Part shown: positions 1 through 12,900 of the stretch, piece by piece
Numbering within the stretch: position 1 is the stretch's first letter
Layout: the number at the start of each line of letters is the position of its first letter
NCBI GenBank assembly: GCA_948099385.1
Contig: CANUEZ040000129.1
Coordinates: 2,356,001-2,420,000 of the forward strand
Reading direction: 5' to 3'
DNA length: 64,000 bases
Origin: Fasciola hepatica
Taxonomy: Eukaryota > Platyhelminthes > Trematoda > Plagiorchiida > Fasciolidae
Translations under genes and position numbers: made by a program
Notes under the pieces: generated by a model
Seen by the model: only the letters and a program-made list of their open reading frames with translations
Told to the model about the DNA's origin: nothing
Databases searched by the model: none

Positions 1-300
1 GGGTTTGCCTAATCTGCACGAACCTCTTAGTCTCATTGCGCACAACCGATTGTCAACTGGGATCAAGTCAAGTAGCACAGCCTCAGCCCTCTCAGCGAGA
101 GCTACACCTACACCAGCAAGAACATCAGCCGCAGCCTCAGGGTCCCCAGACAGACGCAAGTGAAACATTTTAGAGGGACTGGATGGGGGCATCAATCGAA
201 CGACCGAGCTTGAGTCTTGAATACAACACACGTCGATGGCAAGGATCTCCAGCGTACGAGCTAAACACGCTTGTTGTCACATTAAATGTGGCCAATTTAA
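1..300 (-). pseudogene. LINE endonuclease fragment, running off the left edge
   Basis: On the minus strand about 90 codons are open: [55 protein letters not shown]. This is the N-terminal part of an APE-type endonuclease of an RTE-like non-LTR retrotransposon. It resembles family C at 26.4 kb ([13 protein letters not shown]). The SETR catalytic segment is deleted. The 5' side starts near 300; the rest of the element would lie beyond base 1. Confidence 0.8.
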
Positions 301-602
301 AAAGACGCCGGGGGCGAAGAACAGCAGATATCGTCTATTTTATTTAGCGGTTGTCATACCCAGGTAAGATCCGATCTCGAACCATTCAAAAACGGTAACA
401 TTCTAGAGTTACTATGTATGAGACTAGACTGGTAGGGTGATACTTCCACCAGCCCGAAGATTGTTTAAAAGTAAAACTGTACGCCAACTATTGCACTCCA
501 CAAATGTCCCGTTGAGCGTCTCTGAAGACGTATCGTCTTCAATGTCATCTTTCGCGGTTGATTCTGTATACGGGAGACAATAATCAACCGCCGCCTTGCT
601 CG

Positions 603-668
<66 letters not shown>

Positions 669-1768
669 CATAATGGTCATCGGGCACGATTCCCTAGAAA
701 TTTCGTTCTTCACGGTGTAGATTTTGGGATTGGGTTGCCGATGGGCGTAAGCCTCATGACATCTTTTACTTAGGTCCACAATGTCTGGTCATCATAAACC
801 CTGGGAACTTTGGTATCAACAAAAGGATTTCAATTCGTATGTTACTTCGGGTTATCATCCGGTAGTTGTGCCTTCGTTTTATTGTTGTCCTACAAATATA
901 AGCAAGTAACGGATGTCTCTGTGAGACTGTAACAACTTTTTTAAATTACATGCTCACACATGAGTGCAGTGGAAGGGGCATACTCCATTACCACCAAGGT
1001 TATTTTCGGAACAGGACAAGCCGTACTTCAACACGGACATTGGCTAAAATTCTTGGAAATCATCGATAGTCTCTTCTGTGAAAGTGTGGAGAGTTTCACG
1101 GAATTCTGTCAAGCTAATTCAGGTTACACTGTAGCCTGAACAACTTAATATCGCTATCGCGAAATTTGTAAGGTAATTTTTACTGGAACATTATTTCCAC
1201 AGGATACCCTTTTGCGAGCATAGCCCTTCGCACTCCATGACACTGAAAAAAGGTATGATGACATTAACCATTGGGCATGGCCGGGATGGAACCTAAGAAA
1301 TCCATTCACCGGATGTTTATATATACATCAAATGACAAAGCTAGTCACTGCGGTCAGTGGCGTTGGAGTCTTTTCTTTCTAAGCATGGTTTTCCTTTTCG
1401 TTTTCCTGCTCTCGACTGCTGATAGGTGGAAACCCAAACCAGGAGTTAGTGGTTGGAAGGGATGAACTTTATATATCCACCGGCGACCGGTGGTGTTCGA
1501 GCACTTTCATTCTCTGACTACCAGGTCTGCGTTACGGGGTTTGAACCTTTAAACTTTGGTGGCAAACAGCATCTGTTGCCGCACGGTTAGTTGACAAATT
1601 TCTCCTATTGTACCCTTATGTAGTCACTGACTTTAAGTCTGCATTATTGTTGTCGATATACCCGGATAATGTGGTGACTTTTCATGGACACCGGATATAC
1701 CCCTCATTGTATTCGAACCGAAGCATGGAAAAAGTAGGCCTTCGTGGCCGTTATTTAAGTTCTTAAAT
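301..1768. other. Non-coding stretch downstream of RTEL1
   Basis: Apart from an (AT)n run at 607-667, I see no gene, no RNA gene and no recognisable transposon here. A B-box-like GGGTTTGAACC near 1536 hints at a decayed tRNA-derived repeat but is not enough for a call. Confidence 0.5.
607..667. repeat. (AT)n microsatellite
   Basis: About 30 uninterrupted AT units. It creates spurious YIYIYI reading frames on both strands. Confidence 0.98.
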
Positions 1769-1774
1769 TTTATT
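1769..1774 (-). promoter_or_regulatory. Probable polyadenylation signal of RTEL1
   Basis: AATAAA on the minus strand about 208 bases after the stop codon, in an AT-rich stretch. Position and spacing suit the poly(A) signal of this gene; cleavage would fall near 1745-1755. Confidence 0.5.
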
Positions 1775-1981
1775 ATATCATAAATAAGCATTTTCGGTGG
1801 TACTTTAGGAAACTTTCACTGTAGTGAAAAATGCAGGGCACGTTCCAAAAATATCATGTAAAAAGGTTGATACATTTGCATCAGTTTGTGGTCAGATGGA
1901 GCTATTGAATGCGGCAATTCTAGAAAGTTGCTGAGGCCATTGCTCTTCTGAATTCCTTCGAAAATATGGAAATAACATATC

Positions 1982-2068
1982 TCATCGAACTGCGTCATCA
2001 GGAATGATTAACCGTGTCAAATTACGGCGTCGGAGTAGGGTTTGACATGACGGACAGCGCCGGTTTCC
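1982..2068 (-). CDS. RTEL1: RTEL1 terminal exon: second half of RING and stop
   Basis: Acceptor ATTTTAG. It reads [20 protein letters not shown] then IIPDDAVR and TGA at 1984-1982. CPSC supplies zinc ligands 7 and 8, placed 11 residues after the sixth, and the basic [11 protein letters not shown] tail is typical of RING ends. Phase 0 joins the GAAGAG end of the previous exon. This fixes the 3' end of the coding region. Confidence 0.87.
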   Translation of the reverse strand, partial: GNRRCPSCQTLLRRRNLTRLIIPDDAVR

Positions 2069-3905
2069 CTAAAATTACAGTCGAAAAACGATGAGGGTAG
2101 GTAACAAATTTCTTTATATAGAATAGCAGGCAAAGATAACAAACAAAGTAGATAATGGATAATTAGATGACAAATTGTCTGTTTTACACAGCTAAAAAAT
2201 TACCGAAGTGAAAGCCGCGGAATAACAACGCAGTCCTGCACACAGAAAACCTTTACAGATTATGGAAGGCTAATTTTTTAAAAAGTGACCCTGAGAATAG
2301 CTAATCGTGCTGAAATTGCTATGAAGAAAGCGATCGAGGGTGATCGTGACATGAGCAAAGTCATCTAGTTGGAGAACAAACAACGCAAAATGCGCCGTAG
2401 GACACTTACCTCTTCAATCACTTCGCGCCAGCAACTGAAACAGGCAATGTGCTGACAAGTTGAAATCAGTGGTGTTCGAGCCGGCTGGATATTGCATTTA
2501 GAGCAGCACAACAGATGTAAATCGGGCTGCGAAGCATTGGATTTCGTGGCTAGATCGAAAAGAATGAGTGAACAACGATTGAAGCTAATCGCGTTGAATA
2601 ATCTTTCAAAACAATCCGGAGTCATTATCAATTTAATGGAAGGTAGTCAAAGTAGGATCACTAACAGGAATAATATTTGATGAGAAAGATGAATGAGGTA
2701 TGGCTGTAATGCAATGGAGAGCAGTGCCTGGTAGCGGTCCAGTGGTTTGGAGCGATTGTTTATCACCTTGAAGGTCGAATCCCCCTCATCACCAGTTACT
2801 CTGATGGTAGACGGTAATTCACTGTCGTCCGGCTTGTTACCACAACTGACCTATTGAGACCTTATGGGGTTCTCTGCCACTGCGAGTTTCAGGGTCCGGT
2901 GGCCGGCTATCCATAGTAGGACAGTAGGCTTGTGTGGCTATGGAGCATAATCTTTCCACTACATTCACGCTGAAGTATGTAATAAGAAACTGACTATCCC
3001 CATGAAACAAAAGACGAGTAGTATACCGGGTCCGATGTGTCACTCAATCGACATCTCTATACAGGAGGTTTTCGCTTGAAATCAATGCACGATACGTCAC
3101 GAGAAGTTGGCAAAATTGGACGAGGTCCGGCTTTTCAGATCAACTGGTGATCTGGCGAGCCCATCGGTTTGACACTGAAGCAGTCGGATTGAGCAGAAGC
3201 ATAACCATTCCAGAGTTTCCCCAGCGATGATTCCTAATCAAAATTGAAAACCATATCATTTGTGACTTGTCAAATCGGATTGGCTCACTACCCACCCTGA
3301 ATGGTTAAATACACGTAATTTGGATATGTAGATACATTCGGATCGCAAACATGCGCCAATCCATTTTTCGACCCTCTGAAACTCGCCACCTACCGTTTAA
3401 ATTCGATTTGGCAGTATTCATACATAGTGTGATGTACTCACACGATTTAAAATTGCCGGAAACCAGCTTGTCCGCCACCGTGTTGCCCTTCATGCGTTTC
3501 GTAGGAGTTTTGGAACAACCTTCCACTCACGTTTCGAATACCGTACTGTCCGACCGTTTTTAGTGCCTCATTTTTGAATGAGAACACAAAAGGCAAACAT
3601 CACTCAGATGAACAGGAAACTGGGCGACAAGGTTGGCTGAGTCGTTCGTACAGCTTGAATGACGACTGAACCACAGATATAGCCTGGCCCTCTGGTTGGG
3701 GTAGTTGTGCAAGACAGTATCACTGTCATGAGCGCAACGTAAAGAGATCAATGAAATTGCTTCTTGCTGCTGTCTCAAAGAGCTTATCCTAGTTGATTAG
3801 TTCTGCAATAATGAATCATTCGGAGGGTGCTTCAATGTTTTTCTGTACTGAACTCCACTCCTCTAGTTTGTAATATTCGCTGTTGCGTCGGCGCCTTGCT
3901 TAATC

Positions 3906-3984
<79 letters not shown>

Positions 3985-6900
3985 TTCTAGTGAACATATA
4001 ACATCGGAGTGTACAAGTATGAAGACGAGTGAGCAGAGGAGTACCAGGTACGCATACCTGATGAGCGGCAACAACCGCGAAACCGGTCGTGTGCTTCCGG
4101 GGAAATTTTGTCCACACGTTAACATACTACTTACTATCAATATGAGCGCTTGCACATGCAGCCTCGTTGTTCGTTGGGTTAGCAGTGACCCAGACACGAA
4201 TAACTATGAGAAATCACAGTTGTGATTCATTTGTGGGATCTTCAATGAAGAGTATCCATTCACACTCCAGACGATTCAAATTAGATTCTAGTGAACATAT
4301 AACATCGGAGTGTACAAGTATGAAGACGAGTGGGCAGAGGAGTACCGGGTACGCATACCTGATTAGCGGCAACAACCGCGAAACCGGTCGTGTGCTTCCG
4401 GGGAAATTTTGTCCACACGTTAACATACTACTTACTATCAATATGAGCGCTTGCACATGCAGCCTCGTTGTTCGTTGGGTTAGCAGTGACCCAGACACGA
4501 ATAACTATGAGAAATCACAGTTGTGATTCATTTGTGGGCTCTTCAATGAAGAGTATCCATTCACACTCCAGACGCTTCAAATTAGATTCTAGTGAACATA
4601 TAACATCGGAGTGTACAAGTATGAAGACGAGTGGGCAGAGGAGTACCGGGTACGCATACCTGATTAGCGGCAACAACCGCGAAACCGGTCGTGTGCTTCC
4701 GGGGAAATTTTGTCCACACGTTAACATACTACTTACTATCAATATATATATATATATGTTCACTAGAATCTAATTTGAAGCGTCTGGAGTGTGAATGGAT
4801 ACTCTTCATTGAAGAGCCCACAAATGAATCACAACTGTGATTTCTCATAGTTATTCGTGTCTGGGTCACTGCTAACCCAACGAACAACGAGGCTGCATGT
4901 GCAAGCGCTCATATTGATAGTAAGTAGTATGTTAACGTGTGGACAAAATTTCCCCGGAAGCACACGACCGGTTTCGCGGTTGTTGCCGCTAATCAGGTAT
5001 GCGTACCCGGTACTCCTCTGCCCACTCGTCTTCATACTTGTACACTCCGATGTTATATGTTCACTAGAATCTAATTTGAAGCGTCTGGAGTGTGAATGGA
5101 TACTCTTCATTGAAGAGCCCACAAATGAATCACAACTGTGATTTCTCATAGTTATTCGTGTCTGGGTCACTGCTAACCCATACTACTACTGCTTATATCC
5201 GGGAATTTGCAACGGTACGTGTTCTCTCTGGTTTAAGTCACGCACACTACGCGGACAATCGATCAATATTCCTCACATGAATAGATATACGCCTGCCTTG
5301 TCTTGATCATTAGTCATGCTTTAGCGCGGACAATATTGACCGATAATTTTTGCTATATACTGATTGGCCTTACTCTTTTGCGTATGACAGCACAAGTAGC
5401 ATAGCTCTTTCGCTTACTTGCCGGTTGTGGTCTAGTTGCATTTACATTACTAGGAATGAATGGAATGCAACAATTACGTGTTTTGTTGATACCGATTACG
5501 AACACAACAGTGCATTTAAACGTTTAGGCAGTTTGCAAACGCCTCTTTTTTGATTGTATCAGTTCCCACTCAGAACATGCTATCAATGCTTGATCCGACT
5601 TTCCTGCTTCATGATCTCCTTTTATTTTGGTACCCTCTCGTTGACCATGCCGACGTGATTACTCCATTTAGTCTGTATAACCCAATGGTATTTGCCTTTC
5701 GTTCCGTTACCTCGTGTCTGCCCACGAACATAATCTAGGCAATGACGTCCATGTACTTTCCTCGCACTTTCCTTCGACCTTGGCCCATCTCAGAATGCCC
5801 TCGTGACTGTTTGCATTATTCCAGCGCTCTTTCGCCGATTGTTCCGTCTGCATGAACACTGACCTTTGGCCCTGGCCATTCACCCCAGTCCTCGTTATTC
5901 TATCTTGATTGCTATCACACTCCAGCCTCAACCTTGCGTGTATGCCTCCCTTTTGATCGTTGATTGACCCTCCACTTGCAATAAATATCGATTCCCAAGC
6001 GAAAACTCGGGGCTTGGTCCTGTTTCACCCTGCGTGCGTTTCGCTACTCGCGTCTCAGAAACACTGATTGGTGTATTCTATGGCGGGATCGCCCAAAGCT
6101 TGGGGTATTTTGCTATTTTGATTTGTACTCAAGTACATATGGTTTATCCACTCGTATTATTTGATTTTGGGTTTCGGGTCCGTACTCGGAATGCCACTCA
6201 ACTATGACACGACGGTCTTCACACAGTTCATGAATGTGTACCGAGGTGCTTTGATTTTTTTTTACACAATTAACTCGTAGAGCAAGCAAAGACCATAAGT
6301 AATCGGCACGGTGTAACTGACGCAGTCGAAAAGCGCGATTGATAAAAATGTTTTGTGTGTAAATGCATTCGTGACTGTCGCGATTGGTTCTGGTACTGAC
6401 AGTAATAGGAACAATGAGAAGATTGAGCAGAAAATTCACCAACCGGAAATGGTAGTTTCGGACTTGAAAGTATCTCGAAGCAGGGCTTGGCACAGCTCAG
6501 TAAACCTGCTTCGATGTGCCGGGTGAAGAAAGCAAACTGAATCTGGAATGGGAAAGAAGCGGTGAATGTTGGGTACATGAACAGGGTTGATGACTAACGA
6601 TGTTAGAGTTGTTGGCAAGATACTGATTGGAAATCCAGATGGTGGTGTTGTGTCTGTCTCATAAAATCCTAACCCGACACTGTGGGGGCTAGCGGTTATG
6701 GAATTCGCCTTGTTTTATTAGACGCTTGCACACAAGTGCGATGGAAGGGGTATATCTCATAGTCGCAATTTTTCTCCCAATCGAGGGTTTTGCTTAAAGA
6801 GAGCAACCAGAAACACCGCACCCAACGAACAATCAGTGGCTGTTGTAACTGAGTTGAACTGGATTATTAGTGCACAAAGATTCATCGAAGAATAGTTTTA

Positions 6901-9900
6901 CAACCATGGAATTCAACAGCAATTAAACGATTGTAGTGCGAGTGCGCTTTACGTCCCATTTCACTAGTCAACAACGTACTTCATGGATAAGCTCAGTCTT
7001 TGAGCTTTATTGCTTGTCAACAATTTTGAGTCACAATACGGAGGAAGAACATAGGGTCAAAGTGGTGAGAGGAAATTCGTACGTGAATAAAACACTGAGA
7101 GCGGAAACAAGATTCTTATGTCGTCTACAATTTGTGCACAAGTTAAAACTTCTTTGGTTATGAAGTGTGGTACGGCAGGCTTTGCCATTGTTGAATGTTG
7201 TTCTATCGGCTAAAAGATGTCGTCCCCGGCGGGCGGGGAGGGAATTCGACGTCCCACACGTGGATACCAACCATGTGCGAATACAGTTTGAGCATGTTAA
7301 CGAAATGATCTGTTTGCCAGGTGGTCAAGGCCTTGAGGCGATTCAACGACTTGCGGTAACCAGGTGGATCGATGTAATATTTGTCAAATCTGCCAAAAAC
7401 CGTGTTTTATAAGCGAAAAAGCGTCAGAGGCTGAAACAGAAACTGAAGGGCAAAGATTTGCACAGCTAATGGCCATGAAAAAAGTTTGTGACGAAACAGG
7501 CTCTCGCATACAAGGATACGGTAACGCAAATACGAAGAACGGTGATCACTGCATAAAGATACCAGTCGTGGTGCACATGGAATGCCATTAGCGCCTTTAT
7601 TTTAAGGAACCGTGGAGCCTAATCAATAAAAAAAATATCAGGTGCTATTCTAACCTCTAGTTTCACTGTGAGCTTCTTGTTCATTTCACATCCTGAAGAA
7701 CTAGTGCCAACAAATGTGATCTCCGATGTGATATTACAAGGAAAGAAGCGATTAATAAAGAGCCTCTATTTTAGAGAAATCCCAACAAACTTATTTCGGG
7801 CATCAAAGACCCGATTGCAAATGGCTTCATCTACGTCAATATTAAAGAAAAAAGTGAAAAATCGGTACGAGCGAGTTTTGCGGGGAATTCACTCACCAGT
7901 CAAAAGTTTGTGGGCTTCTGGTTCGTGAAATAATGCATTCAATTCCCCAAAAAGAACTTCGACGCATTTGTTCCGGGCGTCCTGACCGGTAGTGGTCGTT
8001 GCAGCCTGATAAGCACGTAACGCTTTTTTGAAACGTTCCAAACTGTCTTTACTTTTTACCGGAGTTAGTCTAGTCTGGAAATGAGTACGTACAAGCTGAA
8101 CAAATCGCACAGCCGGAGGCTCGGTGGAGTCTGCTATGTGTGTAACACGCAAGCGTTTAGCTGGACGGGCATGGATTAATTTGCTGGTAAGGGCCTCGTC
8201 GTTACATTCTTTGCCCGGATCAGTGGAGAGCATTGGAGTCTGTAAAAAAACGCAAAGAATACGCTGAAATCAAGGAAATAAGAAAAAACTTGAAATGAAG
8301 GTATGGATAGACCACTATCAGAAACCGGTGTTTGACTGGTAGGTTGAACATCTGAATGTTATTAGTCAATAAAATTCAGCAAACTGATGTTCATTACACT
8401 AGCATAAGGCATCATTACTGTTGCAGTAAAGGAGGGTGCCAGGATTATACACAGAGAAACACAATAATACTAGCATTCAAAACGTGTTTGCTCATTGAGA
8501 TGAGCTCTTTCAGCCAACAATTTCGCACTTCAAAGTTCCGGATTTGATTTTCGTGATGCAGTGGAACCGAATCGAAGATGCAACAGAATCGTATTAGACA
8601 AATCTCAGGAGGACTACAGCCAGTGTGGGCGCACACACAAACATGACAACCACTGACGCCTATCTATTACTGTTTAACATAGGAAAAAAACACCCAACCG
8701 AACTACACAAACTACCACTAGCTGGGATCTCATTCCATAGTGCACGCCTAGCAACCATGGTCGATGTGATCCCGACTGCAGTTCGGCCAGAACAGGAGAA
8801 ACTGGATCATTCGACATTCGAAGCGTAAGGCGAGTGACCGAGGTTGCCCCTGAAAATCAGTGTGATCACTGGAGTTGGCACTATGTAGTAGTGTTTCACA
8901 AACGCAACATATCCACTTTAAAAGCTCCAGGCCCTAGTTAGAGCAGCTTGCTATCCTAGTGCCTAAAGTACGCGAAAGAAGGTAGTGAAGATAGGTGAAA
9001 AAACTGGGTAATTTGAATGCGTTTATCTTCCATTCTGCTGCGGAAATATGGTGCATTCATGTGAAATAAGCTTCAGGAATTTGGAACAAGATGAGAAAAA
9101 GCTAGGAAGGTCCTGCACCGAAAGCGTGTTGGGGATCGGGCAAATTATACTTCGAAAGTGCCCAATCCGCCGAAGGAGTTCATCCCTATTTACCCTATTT
9201 GAGTGTCATCAACTAAAAGACTACGGCGTTGATTTAAGGGCAAATGTAATCATACCACTCGTATACGAACTCACTTTGGCCTATCACCAGAGACCTTGGT
9301 GTCTAAGTTTCGTTTTGCCTTTCGTTAGCTAGTAAACTATTCGCGTTATACTGTTCGGATTTAATCCCTAGATCCATTCACCCAAAGTAGAAAAGAGCAT
9401 TGAGATACAATTCACCTTCTCAAATGCTTCTGCGTACTGGTTCCAGTATATTGACGAGCCAACGAGCAACAGAGAAGTGCTCATATCAAGTATCGATCTT
9501 AGTGATACCCCCGATTTATGTATCTTCGGTAAGCCATATAGACAAGGAATACTAGTGCCAGTAGGTCGTAACTATTCATAAATGCCATTCGAAATATAAC
9601 TATGGTCTTTCAATAGTCTCAGGGCTGCATTAAGTTGTTCTTCCACTGTCTTGGTTCTGTTCTTCTCTCCTCTGGATTCCGTAAATTTCGTCGAGTCACT
9701 CAGAATGGTATCCTTTTTATCAATGTAGTCTTTGCGACTCATTACCACAACTCCAGAGCCTTTGTCAAGCCCCAAACTCGTTCACTAAGAGCGACATCAT
9801 GAGAGGCGATTGAAGATTTCAAATCCTTCCTTGTTGACTGTTCTTATCAATACAATCGAACCCAGAAAAAAATTAGAAGCCATTTCAGTAACCGACACGG

Positions 9901-12900
9901 GGAAGCGTTAAGAGTTCTAAGGGGAAACAAAGACAGTGTTATTTTTAGGCCTAGCCGGTCAATGATTTCCGTGAATCTCAAAAACAAAATACCTGTCCTT
10001 TTCTCCTCCATGTTAACCTATTCATTTGTTTGCTCGGCAAGCTATGTAGGCAAAACGACACGGTAACTGTCCCAAAGAATCAAGGAACACAAACTAGCTT
10101 GGCTGAGGACAGGAACTAAAAAAACCGTAACTAGTGCAATCGTAGCGCACCTTGCCGACACAGGGCATCAGGTGGACAACGAAGCCTTCAAGATAATTTA
10201 CAAAGTGCCTATGAATTGTTCGAAGATCGTTCGTCAAGTCACTTTGGGAACAGCGGAGGCAGTAGCAATTAGCCTGTTAAATCCATCGCTTTGTTCACAC
10301 AAGCAACTTGTCTAATCACCTCAGCTACCCTGGCCGCGATCGGAAAATGGGCGACAAGATCCAGGTGACCTCGACCGCGACCTTTCAGTCGTGACAGGAA
10401 GTAGCCAACCCACCCCAGATGTACTTTCTACACCGAGTTTTCCTAACCACGAACGACCAAATTCCCACGCTGTTCCGAACCGCACAACACTTTGCAATTG
10501 AGTAGTAGGAGATTAGATTTGTATATAATATGATTCATCATGCAGCTTGAACGCTCAACTTATGATATTGATTAACCAATCTTAATTTGATACTGTAAAC
10601 ACCCTCCCTTTACTCCCGAAAATATGCATTCCTATCATATACATATATATATGTAACTGTATTAGCCAGAGGATGAAGTTACCGAAAACGAGCTTGTTCG
10701 CTTTCGTGCCTTTTTCTATAATTCACCATTCGATGTATGACTCATTGTCGTTTACTTATGGACAACCGCTTCCAAGATGGAATCAAAATGTTAAATTGAT
10801 TCGAAGAGGCAGGTTTTTTAAAGGAGTATGAATCTGTTCTCCCACAGGCCAATGTTTGCTGAAAGTAGAGATGTCCTGGTTTTGACACGGGTTTTAGTAC
10901 CATCTGCATACCAATAGCTTCTTACCGTGGTGGAGGTAAGCGGCACGTTCTCAATCGAATCGAACACAGAAGAGCTGGTCAGATTGACTTGACTAGATAC
11001 CTGGCCATGTGGCGCATATGTGGGCAGAAGAGCAGTTGCTTCGGCGAGACCGCTGGACAAATTTGGTGCAAATATCTCCACCTAATTTGGTATGATTCAA
11101 ATGGAAATGTGAACGATCAGATGGTTGCGAATTATAATATATCTATACGAATAAATGTTTTCGAGGAGCAAATCATAAATGCTGAGGTTCAAATAGGAAA
11201 CAATAGTGTCCCGAATGGCAAGGCGATTCTAAATTCGATTTTATACCGGTACAGTCGCAAAAATGGGGCTGCTGCGAGCGTAAGAAATGCAGTTCTTTCA
11301 AATGGGGACTCAGTAGAAATGACCATTTCCTCCCTAATTTTTTGTGACGAATATTAGGATTATTTGAGTAAAATCAATCACCATTTATCTGATGAACTCA
11401 CCCCAATGCAGCAAAAAGGGCATATGGTGTGATCACAAGGTTCTGCAGCATTATTATTAAAATGATATTTGAAGCGGAGAGGCGCAAATGGTGGCTCTAG
11501 TAGATCAAGTATGGCAGCAAGCGACAGCGATGCTATCTATGAACAACGGCACTGGTCGCTGGCTGTAGTAATGGGGCTCCAAACTTGAACTTCAGGCTGA
11601 ACAATCAACCACCAGTGATGGAACGCAACTTTAGGAAACAATCATTTCCCGTTACAAATTTGGAAAAAGAAGTCAGAAACAAATTTTCACAATGTATCCT
11701 GGGCCAGTTTGCTGCATCTGTACACGCGTATACTGCAACCAATGTGGTTTTAAATAGTCAGTAAAATAACCAAAGAAACTGAGACAATATTGAAAGAGAG
11801 AACAAGAATGGGAGGGGGACTACATGTTAGGTTACCAGGGAAGGGCCAAACTGATAAGCCAATCACGATTGATTCAGCGCAGAGAGAGAAAGCGTCCCTT
11901 TCATCGACAGTGTGGTTGTGAAAACAATAACCGGATCGGCTACGCGGTAAGTGCATTCATCGACTGAATTCAAGCACTTACTAGTTAGTTGGTTGGTCGT
12001 CACTTTTGAATGGTAATTGCAGGAAAACTTAACTTCTCAGCACTCTGTAGGAAAGCCATATACTGGTAATAGACTGTATTGGAAAACTGTTGGACTGTGG
12101 CTTTGTGATTAGCTTTCATGCTCATCAGATAATGTGTCTTCCATGCATATTTCGCAGATCCTGTGAAAAGTGTTCGAATGAGACTGTTCTTATAGTTCAC
12201 AAGCACGAAGCCCGTGAAATGTAGATATCGCTCAGTTCACGTGTTTTTCCGGTAGAGTGATCTCTTAATTGAGCCGTTTGGTAGGCTAAAAATCTCTACG
12301 TCCAGAAGGGTCTCAGCACATAATCATATCTTCACTCATCCCGTGTGCCAATGGTCTCTTTGTTCTTTGATCTGAAAGCGGCGTTAGAATAAGTCGACCG
12401 TACAGTTCTCTGGCACAGCTTCTTGTGGACGAGTGTACCAGAAAAATTCATGTACATGAATGGCCGGAACCGTTTTCGGGCTTACGATGGTATTCAACTC
12501 GACTTCACTGGGACGGCTGATCCAATCTCGCCTTTTCTAGTTAACTGCGTAATTATTATCGTCCCAGATACAGATATACAAAATGTTTCATCCGTTTTTG
12601 TTTTGATCTAAACTAGGACCCATCAGGCAGTCACCAAAAAATCTCGAAAAGAAAGGTGATAGCTCAGCGCGAACGTGTAACGCAAAGCCATCCAACCAAT
12701 ACACCACCACATCACATGGCGGGTAAGAATAAACGCACGATCGGGTATTCTACGGAATCAGACGAAAATCAATCAATCATGTCAGCTGCCACCTTACCAA
12801 CTGAATAACCTTGACTATGACGCAAAATACTTCAACTGACGTGTATCTGAAAATAATAGTGACCCATCACAAAAGCATTATTCCCCGTATGAGCAGATGC

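Noticed and set aside
424..773. Open frames with long YIYIYI runs (also at 3832-4197 and 31997-32341)
   Set aside because: They are translations of (AT)n microsatellites on both strands.
4167..5170. Repeated 94-119 codon frames ([16 protein letters not shown])
   Set aside because: They repeat with the 301-bp period on both strands of a tandem repeat.
3911..5180. CRISPR array
   Set aside because: The repeat unit is 301 bp without unique spacers and the DNA is eukaryotic.
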